Below, piece by piece: positions 1 through 10,759 of a stretch of 64,000 nt of DNA. Below the pieces are notes generated by a model. The model saw nothing but the letters and a program-made list of their open reading frames with translations. It was not told the origin of the DNA and made no database searches. Numbering within the stretch: the first letter of the stretch is position 1; each line of letters opens with the position of its first letter. The DNA is taken from the NCBI GenBank assembly GCA_017893485.1, contig CM030364.1, positions 45,064,754 to 45,128,753 on the forward strand, in the 5' to 3' direction. This stretch comes from Hemerocallis citrina. Its lineage: Eukaryota; Streptophyta; Magnoliopsida; Asparagales; Asphodelaceae. The translations under genes were made by a program, and so were the position numbers.

Positions 1-2560
1 TGTATGCTCTATACAGAGATGTGGGATTCCTCAAGGATTGGAGGGAGCAAAGGTATTGAAGGTGTCTTTACAGAGGAAGAATTGCTCGATGCAATTAAGG
101 AGCTAGGTCAAGACAAAGCGCCAGGACCGGACGGATTTCCATTGTTCTTCTATAGGAGCTTCTGGGATATTATAAAATCACAATTGATGAATATTCTAAA
201 AGAGGTATTTGATGGAATAGCTGCGCTTGAGAGGCTAAATTATGCTAACATCATCTTAGTTTCAAAGAAGAAAGAGGTACGATGGATTGATGATTTACGG
301 CCAATTAGTCTCCTTAATGGGTCATTCAAGATTATTACAAAAGTACTGGCACGAAGGTTAACTCCACATCTCAAGGATGTGGTGGGAGAAGTTCAGAGCG
401 GTTTTATTAAGGGCAGAGACATCATGGATAGCATCGCATTGACTCACGAAGTGGTTTACAGAGGATCCAAAGATAAAGCCGACGGTTTTGTATTAAAGTT
501 AGATTTTAGAAGGCTTACGATTCGGTAGAGTGGGAATCGGTGGATGAGGCCCTTACTATGAAAGGGTTCGGTTTAAAATGGCGAAAGTGGATAAAAATGT
601 GTTTAAAAGGTGGGAAATCCAAAGTACAGGTTAATGGATGGCTTGAAAAAGAAATTAGATGTCAAAGAGGGTTGAGACAAGGCGATCCATTATCGTCTCT
701 CCTGTTTGTTATTGTTGTTGATGGTTTGGTAGAAATGGTCAAGAGAGGTAAGGAAGGGGGCACAATCAGGGGTATAACGGTAAAAGGAATTCTAGACCCA
801 ATATCTATACTACAATACATCGACAATGTTTGGGAAAGCCACGGAGGAGGAAGTGATCACATTGGGTATTCTGATCAAATGCTTTGAAGCATGGTCAGGG
901 ATGAAGATCAATGCAGCAAAAGTTGTGTCATTCCTATTAGCAAGGAGATTTTCATTCCTATTGCAACTATCAGTAGTAAATTAGGGTGCGTGGTGGGTGC
1001 ATTCCCTATAACATATTTGGGAACGACATTGAGACTGGGAGCTCCGACTCAGGAGGATTGGAATCAACTAATTGAAAAAAAACGGCAAGCGAATGTCTGG
1101 ATGGAAGGGACAATTTCTCTCTCTAGGAGGAAGATTGACGCTGATTAACTCTGCTCTCAGCTGTATTCCAATTTATATGATGTGAATGTATGAGCTTCCA
1201 AAATGGGTCATCAAAAAAATCGATAGATACAGGAAAAGATTCTTATGGAAAGGCGCGAGCGATAGTGAAAAAGGAGTACACCTCATTCAATGGGGCAGGG
1301 TATGTAAACTTAAGAAGTTTGGAGGTTGGACGTATTAGACCTAAGAGCAATGAACAGCACTGCTTTGTAAGTAGTGGTGGAAGATGAGGAATAAGAGGAA
1401 CAGCTAGTGGAGCAAGTCTTTTGATTCCTATAAAAAAGAAAAAAATTCAGATTTGGGGGAGTTAGAGGTCAAGGGAAAGCTTCACCTATCTGCAAAGGAG
1501 TAGCTAAAGTAGGGACGATTTACTATGACAATTCCATATGCAGGATTGGGAACGGGAAAAGGACAAGATTTTGGAAGGACAAGTGGTGCGGAAACAACAC
1601 CCTTATTAGTCTTTTCCCAGCAGCCACGACAGTGACCATCAACAACAACTCGCTAGTAGCAGATGTCTGGCGAAATCAGACACTGATACTAGATGTACAC
1701 CAAAACCTCAATCAGGATTGTCTAGATTAACTCCGAAATCTCAATACTTTTATTAGGCATGATGGACGGTACACAAATGATATCGAAGATGAAAGGGTGA
1801 GGAATCTTGACTCAAGTTCGATCTTCTCTGTCAAGTCTATATACAAGTGGTTGAATGATGGGGACATGTGAAATAATGAGACTGACATCATCTTGGCAAT
1901 AGGTGCTCCCCTAAAGGTCAGACTTTTCCTGTGGTTGGTAAAGAACGATGCAATTCTAAGCAATGCCAATCTTAAGAAAAGAAACATCTTCGGTAATAGT
2001 ATTTGCGATAGGTGTGAACTGGATGAAGAAAACACAAATCACTTGCTTTTTTGCCCTAGAGCTACAAGCATATGGGAGATTGTGACTTTAGGCTGTGGAA
2101 TTCCCGTGTGTCCTAGGTCGAGTTCCGGGGTTTGGGGTCCTATCAGAATAGATAGAATTAAGAAAGATGATAGATTTTTGTAGGATATTACAGTAGTTGC
2201 TACTATGTGGGGGTTGTGGCTTGATCGTAATGAATTCTGCTTCTATAAGATTAATCATAGAATTCCATTTTTGATGCATAAAATTTATTCCCTTTCTCAT
2301 GATTGGAATGTCCTCACAGGTGGACAGAAGAGGCCGCGCATGGGAGAGGAAGAGTAGTTTGATGCTGCTTTTTAGGGTTCGATAGTGGTCGGGCGTTTGT
2401 GTATCTTTTAATTATGTTGTTCTCTTCTGTTGTTTCGTGATTGTTGACATCTGTGTAGATTTTGATTACTGGATTTTGTAATATGTAGTTGGATGTACTG
2501 TGTTTCGTTAATTAATCGTTAATGAAGCGATAACGTGGGTCATCTTTTATCAAAAAAGAA
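1..2560 (+). mobile_element. L1-type LINE, 3' part, cut by window edge
   Basis: The stretch reads as the second half of a plant L1-type non-LTR retrotransposon: reverse transcriptase (RT), linker, then the C-terminal zf-RVT zinc-binding region, followed by a T-rich 3' UTR ending near a short A-rich tail at about 2550-2562. The 5' part is outside the window, so no TSD can be checked. The wording of the RT block (SLLNGSFKIITKVLA) is nearly the same as in the LINE at 19475-23254, so the two belong to one family. It is dead: the frame is broken several times. Confidence 0.9.
4..2183 (+). pseudogene. LINE ORF2 reverse transcriptase and zf-RVT, broken
   Basis: Homology lies in several plus-strand frames. 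The first piece (4-528) carries the RT palm entry, with KAPGPDGFP and RPISLLNGSF followed by QSGFIKGRDIMD. The next (540-887) has GLRQGDPLSSLLF. The catalytic box, normally YADD in this family, reads QYIDN at about 810-826, so one catalytic Asp is lost. Pieces at 891-1148 and 1190-1387 are the post-RT linker. The last piece (1893-2183) has the zf-RVT signature: PLKVRLFLWL, then CDRCELDEENTNHLLFCP. Frameshifts or stops separate all pieces. The role in a live element is target-primed reverse transcription; this copy cannot do it. Confidence 0.9.
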
Positions 2561-2699
2561 GCAACAGAGACTGGAGGAAATCAAGGCGGTGAGAAGAAGA
2601 CGAAACAATGAGGATCCGATTGCAGTGAATATGAATAGCAACGAAATGAAATGATTTGGAAAATGTCGTAAAAAGAAGAGGGATAAAGATAGAGGAAGG

Positions 2700-3105
2700 A
2701 GATAAGATTTAGATTTTTGTTTTCTGGTTTGGGCTCAACCAATTCTTGATTCAGTTCAGGTTTGAATCCAAAGCAATTCTCTTCTTATGCTTAATCCTCA
2801 ATATCGGGTGATAGTGGATCACCTATCTAACGAATACAGGCCAACATAATGCAAAAAATATATCAACAACCGTATCCATTTTGAAAATGACTCAAAAAAT
2901 GCTGAATCAGTAGCAATGGCCAATAAAAATTGTATGACAGCCGTAATGGCTGGTATTTAAAACACTGCTTAGACCCTAGAGACCGAGTTTACTTGAACTC
3001 TCAATCCTCCACAGCCAATATCCATGAAATTCCAAGAGGCTTAAATGACCAAGGAAGCCATAAGTATTTAGTATATGGAGGGATTACCCAGATTGTTCTC
3101 ATAAA
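2700..3105 (+). repeat. Upstream block A of germin-like duplication, copy 1
   Basis: This spacer aligns by eye with 53760-54165. Shared landmarks in the same order are a run about an 'atatcgg' word, a 'gtatccattttnna' word, 'gccgtaatggctggtatttaaaac' here against a near match there, then 'ttgcttaga-cctagag' and 'ccataagtatt'. No coding potential was seen. Its position upstream of both germin-like copies makes it part of an old segmental duplication. 2561-2700 and 3106-3420 hold nothing else I recognise. Confidence 0.7.
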
Positions 3106-3420
3106 AGGCACCAAAATTCATGAAACTGCATCTTCACTACTTGACTATACTTTTCTTTTGCTACACTTAAATAGTTGCAACCAATGTATTTGTGGTGTTC
3201 TCCTATGAATACCTTCTACGAAGTATTACAGGCTTGGCATCATTCTCATCACAATATTATTTTGTCATTTACACCCGCTCACGGATCCCCAAATTCTGAA
3301 CAGGTACTATCAAAGATACTTTATAAGAAGAGAAGATTTGATCAAAAGTGTAGGCCTAAAATATAAAATACCTGATGTTCATCCAATGTTTCATTAAATA
3401 AATTCTCTGGGGGAAACAGG

Positions 3421-3746
3421 TGATCGAAAGTCGATTTTGGGGTGCAAGTAGCCGGAATTCGGAGTGTGAGTGTGATGTATTTTGGGTCTATTTTGGGAGT
3501 ATGGTGCTTGTATGCTCTTTAGGGGCTTTTCTTTTGGATGTATTTATTTTGGGGGTCTGCCACTACCATGTTTGGTAGGGGTTCCTGTATTTTGGTCGGA
3601 GAATGAGCTTCATGGCCCGCTTGTGGGTGATGAACTACATTGTCCGTGTATGATTATTGTTTTATTAAAAATTTTTTAATGAAACACGGGGGAGGCCTAG
3701 GCCTAAGCTTTTATGATAAAAAAGAAAGTCGATCACTTTTATCTCC

Positions 3747-3796
<50 letters not shown>
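3421..3796 (+). mobile_element. 5'-truncated LINE 3' end with 49-bp poly(A)
   Basis: A G/T-rich stretch with TTAATGAAAC-type words near its end, like the 3' UTR of the LINE ending at 16993, runs into 49 consecutive A (3748-3796). The flanks share an imperfect direct repeat: CTCTGGGGG just before the element and CTCTGGGGA just after the A run. This fits a severely 5'-truncated LINE insertion. No coding sequence remains. A processed-RNA insertion of other origin is possible. Confidence 0.7.
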
Positions 3797-3797
<1 letters not shown>

Positions 3798-4782
3798 ACT
3801 CTGGGGACACGAAAGGACTGCTTCAAGACTTGAGGATGCATAATAACCTTCGTTTTTAAAACTACATCAAGTTGCCTCGTGTGCATAATGCATATCACCA
3901 AAGATAGTTGCAATAGACAAGTGAAAGATCGCAGAATCATCCATAGTAATCTGTCAAACAACTTAGTTGATAATTGTGTGGATCAAAAGTACGAGTACGG
4001 ATCATAAATAATTTAGTTAGTAACTGTGTAGATTAAAAAAGTACAGGCAAGTATGGATGAAATTGTCAATGCAGCATAGTGCAGGCCGATAAATGTACAA
4101 TAGGGTCTTCATTTACCAAGTAAATAGTCAATTATTTTAAATGACAAAGTAAAACATGTGGACATTTGTCAACTTCGATCAATGAGACAGAGCGCGTTCC
4201 CACCTTAACAAAAATATGCCATAAAGGATAATTGAGCCAGAGTTGAAAATTACACCGGATAATAGAGCCAGAGTTGAACATTGCAACTAAGATTCTAGGT
4301 ACACATTGTTTCGAATACACGCGCTAACTAATTGCACACTCACAGGACTTGTTAAGGCACGTGGCTGTTAGAAATCTACTAGTTGACTAGGGTGCCTCAA
4401 ATCTACAATACAAATTTTCAAATTGCAACCATATAGCACTTCCTCCCAATATGAGTGTCTTTTATAAGGTTTTCTACCCCTTAAACAATGCCCCTAACTT
4501 AGAAGTCCCCAAGCTTGTTATAGGAATTCCCTCCAGGCAGTATGCATGCAACAGGACTGTGGATGCTCTGACGAATTAGAGTAATAACACCTGTGGATAA
4601 ATCTTTCCTAGTTAGATACCAGACCAAGAGCACAAATAAATCTGCAATAAGACCAGATCCAGGATATGTGTCCTGATTAACTTTTCTAGCTGAATACAAA
4701 CATAAATCTATTTCCATTCATTAACGAACTTATTGTGGAAGCTCACTGAGATAATTTGGACTCAGCATGTTCTGGACTTCGA
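3797..4782. other. Spacer without recognisable gene
   Basis: AT-rich non-coding DNA. The only structure seen is a short near-tandem duplication at about 4230-4285, where 'gagccagagttgaa' recurs after 34 bases. No reading frame has family resemblance, and there is no counterpart in the second germin-like block. Confidence 0.5.
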
Positions 4783-5010
4783 GTATCTAGCATCTTCCTA
4801 ACTTTGAATTATTCGATCAGGTCCATAGTCTCTGATGTTTTTCATAGAAGCGCCATTCAATATTCGGATCCTTAATTAATTTCCATGTGTTCTAACTATT
4901 TCAATAATGTCTTCCATCATCCTTTTACCTTTTCAGATCTGCATGTATAACTAAAAAAATAGTGCATCAAGCTTAACAAAGGAGGACTCTGTCTTCCAAA
5001 TGAAGCTTCA
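4783..5010 (+). repeat. Promoter block B of germin-like duplication, copy 1
   Basis: This 230-bp piece matches 54200-54462, but in reverse complement. Shared words in matching order include 'gaattattcgatca', 'catagaag', 'ctatttcaataa', 'catcaagctt' and 'aacaaaggaggactc'. Blocks A and C of the same duplication keep the same orientation, so block B was inverted in one of the two copies. It lies about 235-460 bp upstream of the intact germin-like ATG. Confidence 0.8.
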
Positions 5011-5171
5011 CAAGTCTCCGGTCACAGAAAATTTCGAAATTTAAGTAGTAATATCCTATGACACTTACCCTTGTGGACACTCCTTCCATTTAAACGGAGA
5101 CCAGAACATTTCAAATCACACGCACCCCCAAACTATTTCAAACTCCCAACATCACAATATCAAGCACCAAC

Positions 5172-5180
5172 TATATATAA
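5172..5180 (+). promoter_or_regulatory. TATA box of germin-like gene
   Basis: TATATATAA, 62 bp upstream of the ATG at 5242. The same box at the same relative place is kept in the duplicated pseudogene (54833-54841), which supports it as the core promoter. Confidence 0.75.
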
Positions 5181-5241
5181 CCAAACATGGTTACCTTCAT
5201 TCCAAACCATCAAGTTGTCGCAACACTTCTCCTACCTAAAA

Positions 5242-6253
5242 ATGGCTGCCTCTATCCTCTTTCTTGCTCTCCTTGCACTTACCTCTTCTCTCGCAATTGC
5301 CTCTGATCCCAGCCCTCTACAGGACTTCTGTGTTGCTGATAAGACATCCTCTGGTATTTCACTCACTTTCTTATACACGTGCATGCTGTAGACAATAAAG
5401 GCAAAATTTTCCATATACTATCGTATTTGATGCTTGCTTGAAATAAACTGCATGACAAAAGTAGTCTACTCTACCAGCAAACTAGCATGGACAAGATACA
5501 GTAATCCCCTTTTGTGTTGATTCAGAGATAAAAGATGACTAGTTGTGAAAAGTAGGGCCAAGATTTCCTATAAAACCTTCGAAAGTTTTAGTATTTTGCT
5601 CTATATCTATGACATTTTTTTTCCCAACAAATGATTTTAATGATGATGATGCACGCCTCAATCTTTGCGAGTTTTAGTAATAAACACCTCATCTTTGCGT
5701 GGCTGCAGTATTTGTCAATGGATTAGTGTGCAAGAACCCAAAGCTCGTGAAAGCTGATGATTTCTTCCGATGTGGCATCAACAAGCCGGCCAGCACATCC
5801 AATCCAATTGGAGCTGCTGTAACTCAATTCGATGTAGATCAGATACCAGGCCTCAACACCCTTGGCATCACAATGGCTCGGATTGACTATGCACCCTACG
5901 GATTGATCCCACCTCACTACCACCCACGAGCAAGCGAGATCCTAACTGTGCTAGAAGGTTCTCTCTATGTCGGCTTTGTGGCATCGAACTCCAAGCTTTT
6001 CACCAAGGTCCTTAACAAGGGTGATGTGTTTGTATTTCCACAAGGACTAATCCACTTCCAGTACAATCCCGGTCAGAAGAATGCAGTGTCAATTTCTGCT
6101 CTAGGTAGCCAGAACCCAGGTGCAATCTTCGTAGCTAATACTGTCTTCGGGTCGCAGCCCGCCATATCTGATGATGTACTATCTAAGGCCTTCCAGCTGG
6201 ACAAAAAGACAGTGGACTGGCTCCAGGCTCAGTTCTCTCAGGGAAACAACTAG
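5242..6253 (+). CDS. Germin-like protein (secreted cupin), two exons
   Basis: The CDS joins 5242-5353 and 5709-6253 across a 355-bp GT-AG intron (phase 1) and gives 218 residues, the usual germin-like length. Residues 1-21 are a signal peptide (hydrophobic [15 protein letters not shown]). Two N-terminal Cys (QDFCVAD and GLVCKNP) match the conserved germin disulfide. Cupin box 1 is [20 protein letters not shown], giving the two His and one Glu of the manganese site. Box 2 is [16 protein letters not shown], giving the third His. Family members are apoplastic oligomeric glycoproteins; some have oxalate oxidase or superoxide dismutase activity, which sequence alone does not settle. ATG 5242 is chosen because it opens the signal peptide 62 bp after a TATA box. 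All motifs are intact. It is the only apparently functional host gene in the window; a decayed paralogue lies at 54903-55969. Confidence 0.95.
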
Positions 6254-6631
6254 AAACAATCAATTTTATAACATTATGTGTTCTTTGGTTTGAATAAGCA
6301 AACATGTGTGTGCATGCTTGTTTTTATAAATAATACTTATGTATTTGTTTTATATAAAGATTGATTTATCAAGTAATGTCACTATTATCTACATTGAATA
6401 TTGTTGTTTTTCGTTCTCTTTGTTAGTCAGAACAATGAGAAACCTCTACCGTCAGCAGACCTTAGTCCTGCTAGGATAAAGTCATAGTTGAAAACTAGAG
6501 AACCTAATCATTTGGCATTTGCTTTTCTACTCTACAGTTGTACCATAATTTGAGAGTAACTGTTCCTTCAAAAGGAGGAGTTGGATCAAAGAAATGGATT
6601 TTCGCCTGACTATGCATACTGCCATACACCC
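6254..6631. other. 3' flank of germin-like gene
   Basis: Holds the 3' UTR. The first ~50 bp matches the 3' flank of the pseudogene copy (to about 56020), after which the copies diverge. No other feature was seen up to the TSD at 6632. Confidence 0.6.
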
Positions 6632-6636
6632 ACAAT

Positions 6637-8023
6637 TGTTAGGGTTTTGGCCTCAAATACACGTAGGCACTGAGTACTTGAAGTTGGATAAGAAGAGGAT
6701 GAGACAAAGAAACAAGAGAAGACAAACAGCCAATAGAAGAATTCAGTCTGGAGAGTTGCGGTCGACCGACCGTGGGTGCGGTCGACCGACCCAATCTGCT
6801 GAAAGTTCTTCGAGTGTACAGGTCCAACAGAGGGGGTGACGGTCGACCGTGCAGTCAACCGGTCGTGTCTCGGGGTTTGGCTCTACACATTGCGGTCGAC
6901 CGACCGTGGGGTGCGGTTGACTGACTTCGGCCCTGAGTATTTTTTGGCTTACGAGTTTAAGGCCCAATTACTGGATTTGTGTTTATCTTTTAGGGTTTAC
7001 TTGGGGGCTATATAAATGATCGCAGGCTCTAGGGTTAGAATCAATTTGTGTAATCAGGAGGTTGTCTGAGAAATCTACTCCCAACTCGTAGTGCTAATAG
7101 TGGAAGTGCACCACAAGCAATAGAAACTCCCAAGAAATAGATAAATCATGAACAAGCCACCACAATATATGGATCTCACAAGAACACAACCAATATGCAG
7201 AGATAACCAATACTTTTTATTCCCAAAGAAGTACAAAGATTACAAAAGAGATTACAGCTCTCATTCTCTCTCTCTCACCTTTGAAAGACTTGGCACAATC
7301 TCTCATGAAGTTGAATAATGATCAGATCTATTCAGATTACTAAACCTTAGAGTTTACAACCATATATATAGCCCCCAAGTAAACCCTAAAAGATATACAC
7401 AAATCTAGCAAATTGGACCTTTATCCCGTAAGCCCAAAAGAACAACTCAGCGTCGGTGTCGGTCGACCGCACCCTAAGCCGGTCGACCGCATCGTGCAGA
7501 TCCAGACCCGAGGGCTGACCGATCGACCGCATCGCCCAGACCGGTCGACTGTCCTCTCCTCTGTTGGATGCCTACACTTGAAGAACTCCCAGTCAACTGG
7601 GTTGGTCGACCGCACCCCCTAGCCGGTCGGCTGCAACCCTCTAGACTTCTCTTCTTCTACTTGCTGCTTGTCTTCCTTTGCTTCTTTGTATTCTCCTCTT
7701 CTTCTCCAACTTCAAGTACCCTATGCCTACGTGTATTTGAGGCCACAATTCCTCACAGAGGTGAGCCGTTATCATTATTCAACTTCAAGAGGGGATTGTG
7801 CTGAGTGTTTCAAAGGTGAGAGAAGGAGATTGAGAGTTGTAATCTTTGTATTTCTTGGGAGAATAAGAAGTATTGGTTATCTCTGCATATTGATTGTGTT
7901 CTTGAGAGATTTTGCATATATTGTGGTGGCTTGTTCTTGATTCATCTAAGTCTTGTGAGTTTCTATTACTTGTTGTGTGTTTCCGCTATTAGCACTACGA
8001 GTTGTGGGGTAGATTCTTTAACA
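6637..8023 (+). mobile_element. Solo LTR (family A), split by a nested LTR
   Basis: The LTR starts TGTTAGGG and ends TTTAACA, flanked by a perfect 5-bp TSD ACAAT (6632-6636 and 8024-8028). Without the nested element (7063-7757 plus its TSD copy) its length is about 687 bp, matching the family. Order on the plus strand is U3 with clustered GGTCGACC-like words, a TATA-like GGCTATATAAATG near 7006-7018, then R/U5 after 7763. No internal domain, PBS or PPT is next to it, so it is a solo LTR. Confidence 0.9.
7063..7757 (-). mobile_element. Solo LTR (family A) nested in reverse orientation
   Basis: A complete 695-bp LTR of the same family, but on the minus strand. On the plus strand it starts TGTCTGAG and ends CCTCACA. 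The TSD is perfect: GAGGT at 7058-7062 and 7758-7762. The outer LTR's U3 lies left of it and its R/U5 right of it. Because both are the same family in opposite orientation, the locus forms a long imperfect inverted repeat. Confidence 0.92.
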
Positions 8024-8541
8024 ACAATACCATCAAAAGCCCGGTCTAACCCGGCCCGGACTCGACGACTACGCGGGCCGAGCCGGTCCTGGCTAAAGGT
8101 TGAAAACCTTGGCCCGGACCTGGCCCCCGGCCCCAAGTGTGGGGGCCGGGCCGGTTCGCTGGCCGGGCCGGGCCTGGCCGGTGTTTATGGGGATTTTTTG
8201 TTGTAATATATTAAAAATCAAGTCTTAAATTGTATTTTCATAACAATTACAAAGAATAAAATTTCATAAATAAATGAAGTACATGATTTAATAAATTTGA
8301 AATTCTTAAATAAAATGAAGTACATGAATAAAATTTCATACAAATTAGATCAAATTACAAAACAAGAGAATTACTTGAATTTAAAGATCGAGATGGCCTC
8401 TATTTAGATTAAAGAGAAGGCATTGAACTATTGTCGTGCACTTCTACTTAACCTAAATATAGAATCTCATCACCCTAAATTTCTCAATTAATTACAATAT
8501 ATTGAACATCATTTTAAGGTAAATTGACTAAATATAATCGT

Positions 8542-10649
8542 TCAGTCATCGCTACTTGTTGATCCAGTTTTTGCTTCAAGTAAGTCTTGGATCCTCTCTT
8601 CCGCTTTCATCCAATCTTCGGCGCATACTAGCATTTCCAAATTTTTGGCTGTCAATCGGTTCTTGTTTGGGCTCATTATCCTGCCACCAAGAGAAAAAGT
8701 ATTTTCCGATGCAACGGTTGACACCAGTGTTGTTAGCAAAGCTCTATCCATACGAGAAAGAATATTAAAAATTGCTTCATTACTCTTCCAAAACTGTAAC
8801 ATATCTTCTACATCTTCAACTGTACTTTGTGCATTATACCAATTCAACTCATTTGGTGAATTAGTTCTTGGTTTTTTTGATTTAATAAGATTTAAAACAC
8901 TACTACTAGCATGACTCTTTCCTTTTTCTAATATGGAGGAAGAAGAAGAAGAAGAATCAACATTTTGTGTTTGTGTTTGTGTAGTGTTAGATGAATAAAG
9001 CCTATCATAAGAATCATATAACATAGTCAAAATATTCTCAAATTTACGAGTAAAAGCAACATGATCAAAATCTAGTATTACATCGTGTGAGGCATAAGTG
9101 TAAAAAATTTCAATTAATTTTTTTGTATCATCTAATTTAATCATAGGATTCATTACATTAGCTACACAATACAACATAGGAAGTGGATGAAAATATTTTA
9201 AAATTTTAATATATACCGCATTAACCATATCTCCAATAAAAGGGTCATTTTGAAAATCTTTAATTGTTGTCATCATAGTCACAATTTCAAGTAAAATACC
9301 ACTAGATATAGATGTATATATTTTTGAAAATTGCAAAGTTGCATCGTTAAAAGGTTCTAAAAATTTATACAAACTATCGGCAAAAAACCAAAAATATCAT
9401 CTAACATACAATTTTACATACTCATTGCGACACAAAATTTTCTAAAATTAAAACGATAATGAAGAACAACACCTAATAATTTAAAGATAGAATTCCAACG
9501 ATGTCTAACATCTTTAGGAAAACGGTTACATACAATTCTCCTAAGTTCACCAATCATGAAAAGCTTGATAAATTGGATCACTCAATGTAATATAATATAC
9601 ACAATCTCTCATTGCATCAAGTTTATCATTTCCATATTTTAGTACATCTTGCACACAAAGATTTAAAATGTGACAAGCACTCCTAACATAAAAAACTTCG
9701 GGTTCTATAGGATCTAAACTAATTTTCAAACTCTTAATTGCCTTAGTATTATTGGAGGCGTTATCAAAACCAATAGCAAACACTTTATCATAAATACAAA
9801 AATTGTTACATGCTTCCATAATGTGTGTGGCTATAATTTTACCATTATGTGGGTACCTAACATATCCAAATGCAATTATCCTCTTTTGAAGTAACCTGAT
9901 CCGAATCTATCCAATGACATGTTATACATATCATTGGAACGCCGTTTACTCCTATCCACCCATCCGAAACTCTAGTGTTTAGTGATTTTAGTGTTGCTAT
10001 CAAAAAATCCTTAGTCTCTTTGTAAACTAATTTACAATCACTCTTAACAACATTCCTAGCAATTTCTTTATAATGGGGGTTGAAGGAGGTTTGTACAAAA
10101 GTCTATACATATTTTTTTTCACCAAACGAATATGGTAATTCACCCCTAATTACTAATTTAGCCATTTCCCTGCGAACGAGATCGTGACCATAGCTATGAC
10201 TATCTACTTGACCGGTTCTAGGATGTATTTTTTGTTGTGTGAGATTGTCTTTCGAAAATTGTGGTTGACATTTACTTAAGTGACGTTGAAATGTATCCAT
10301 GCCCTGATCCTAATTTAAACTTATATGGTGTTTGACACTTCTAACATATTTTAAGTCCTACACTCTTATCATTTTGTGAAGGGATAAAATTGAAATAATT
10401 GTGTACTTCGGAAGTAGTCCCTCTTGTTTTCCTTGAGGTTAGAGAAGGACCTTGTTCCGATGGTTGTAGTTCTACATTATCTTCTATTTTTATAGGATTT
10501 GAGTGTGTTTCATTCATATCAGGAAAACTATCATAATTCATGAATGTTTCTTCACTATCTATATATGGATTTGGAAAGGAAGAAATGTTAAGACTAGTGA
10601 ATTCTTGACTACTATGTCTACCACCACCGCGTGATCGATTAGAGGCCAT
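8542..10649 (-). pseudogene. hAT transposase (BED finger, RNase H-like, dimerisation)
   Basis: Minus-strand pieces run in the order of a hAT transposase. The N-terminal part (10649-10341) starts MASNRSRGGG and enters a BED-type zinc finger that is cut by a stop; its His-containing tail follows at 10300-10103 (HLSKCQPQF). The catalytic-core piece at 9819-9547 has IGFDNASNN and SACHILNLCVQD, both conserved in plant hAT enzymes. The C-terminal piece at 9372-8542 ends in the dimerisation domain, with TLVSTVASENTFSLGGRIMS and NRLTAKNLEMLVCAEDW. The usual family wording there is STVASE-FS-GGR. At least four frame breaks separate the pieces, so no active enzyme is made. Confidence 0.88.
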
Positions 10650-10759
10650 TTAATTATAAAAAACTAGTGTACATAAAAATTAGAGAGAAAGCAACAACTA
10701 AATGTATGGCAACTAATAATTTAAAACCGAAGATACTAGGGATCTACTGCAGGACGAGC

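Noticed and set aside
3665..3961. Minus-strand frame with a poly-Phe stretch
   Set aside because: The Phe run is the complement of the 49-A LINE tail.
7413..7622. GGTCGACCG clusters as a CRISPR array
   Set aside because: Eukaryotic DNA; units are short, degenerate and unevenly spaced, and sit within LTRs.
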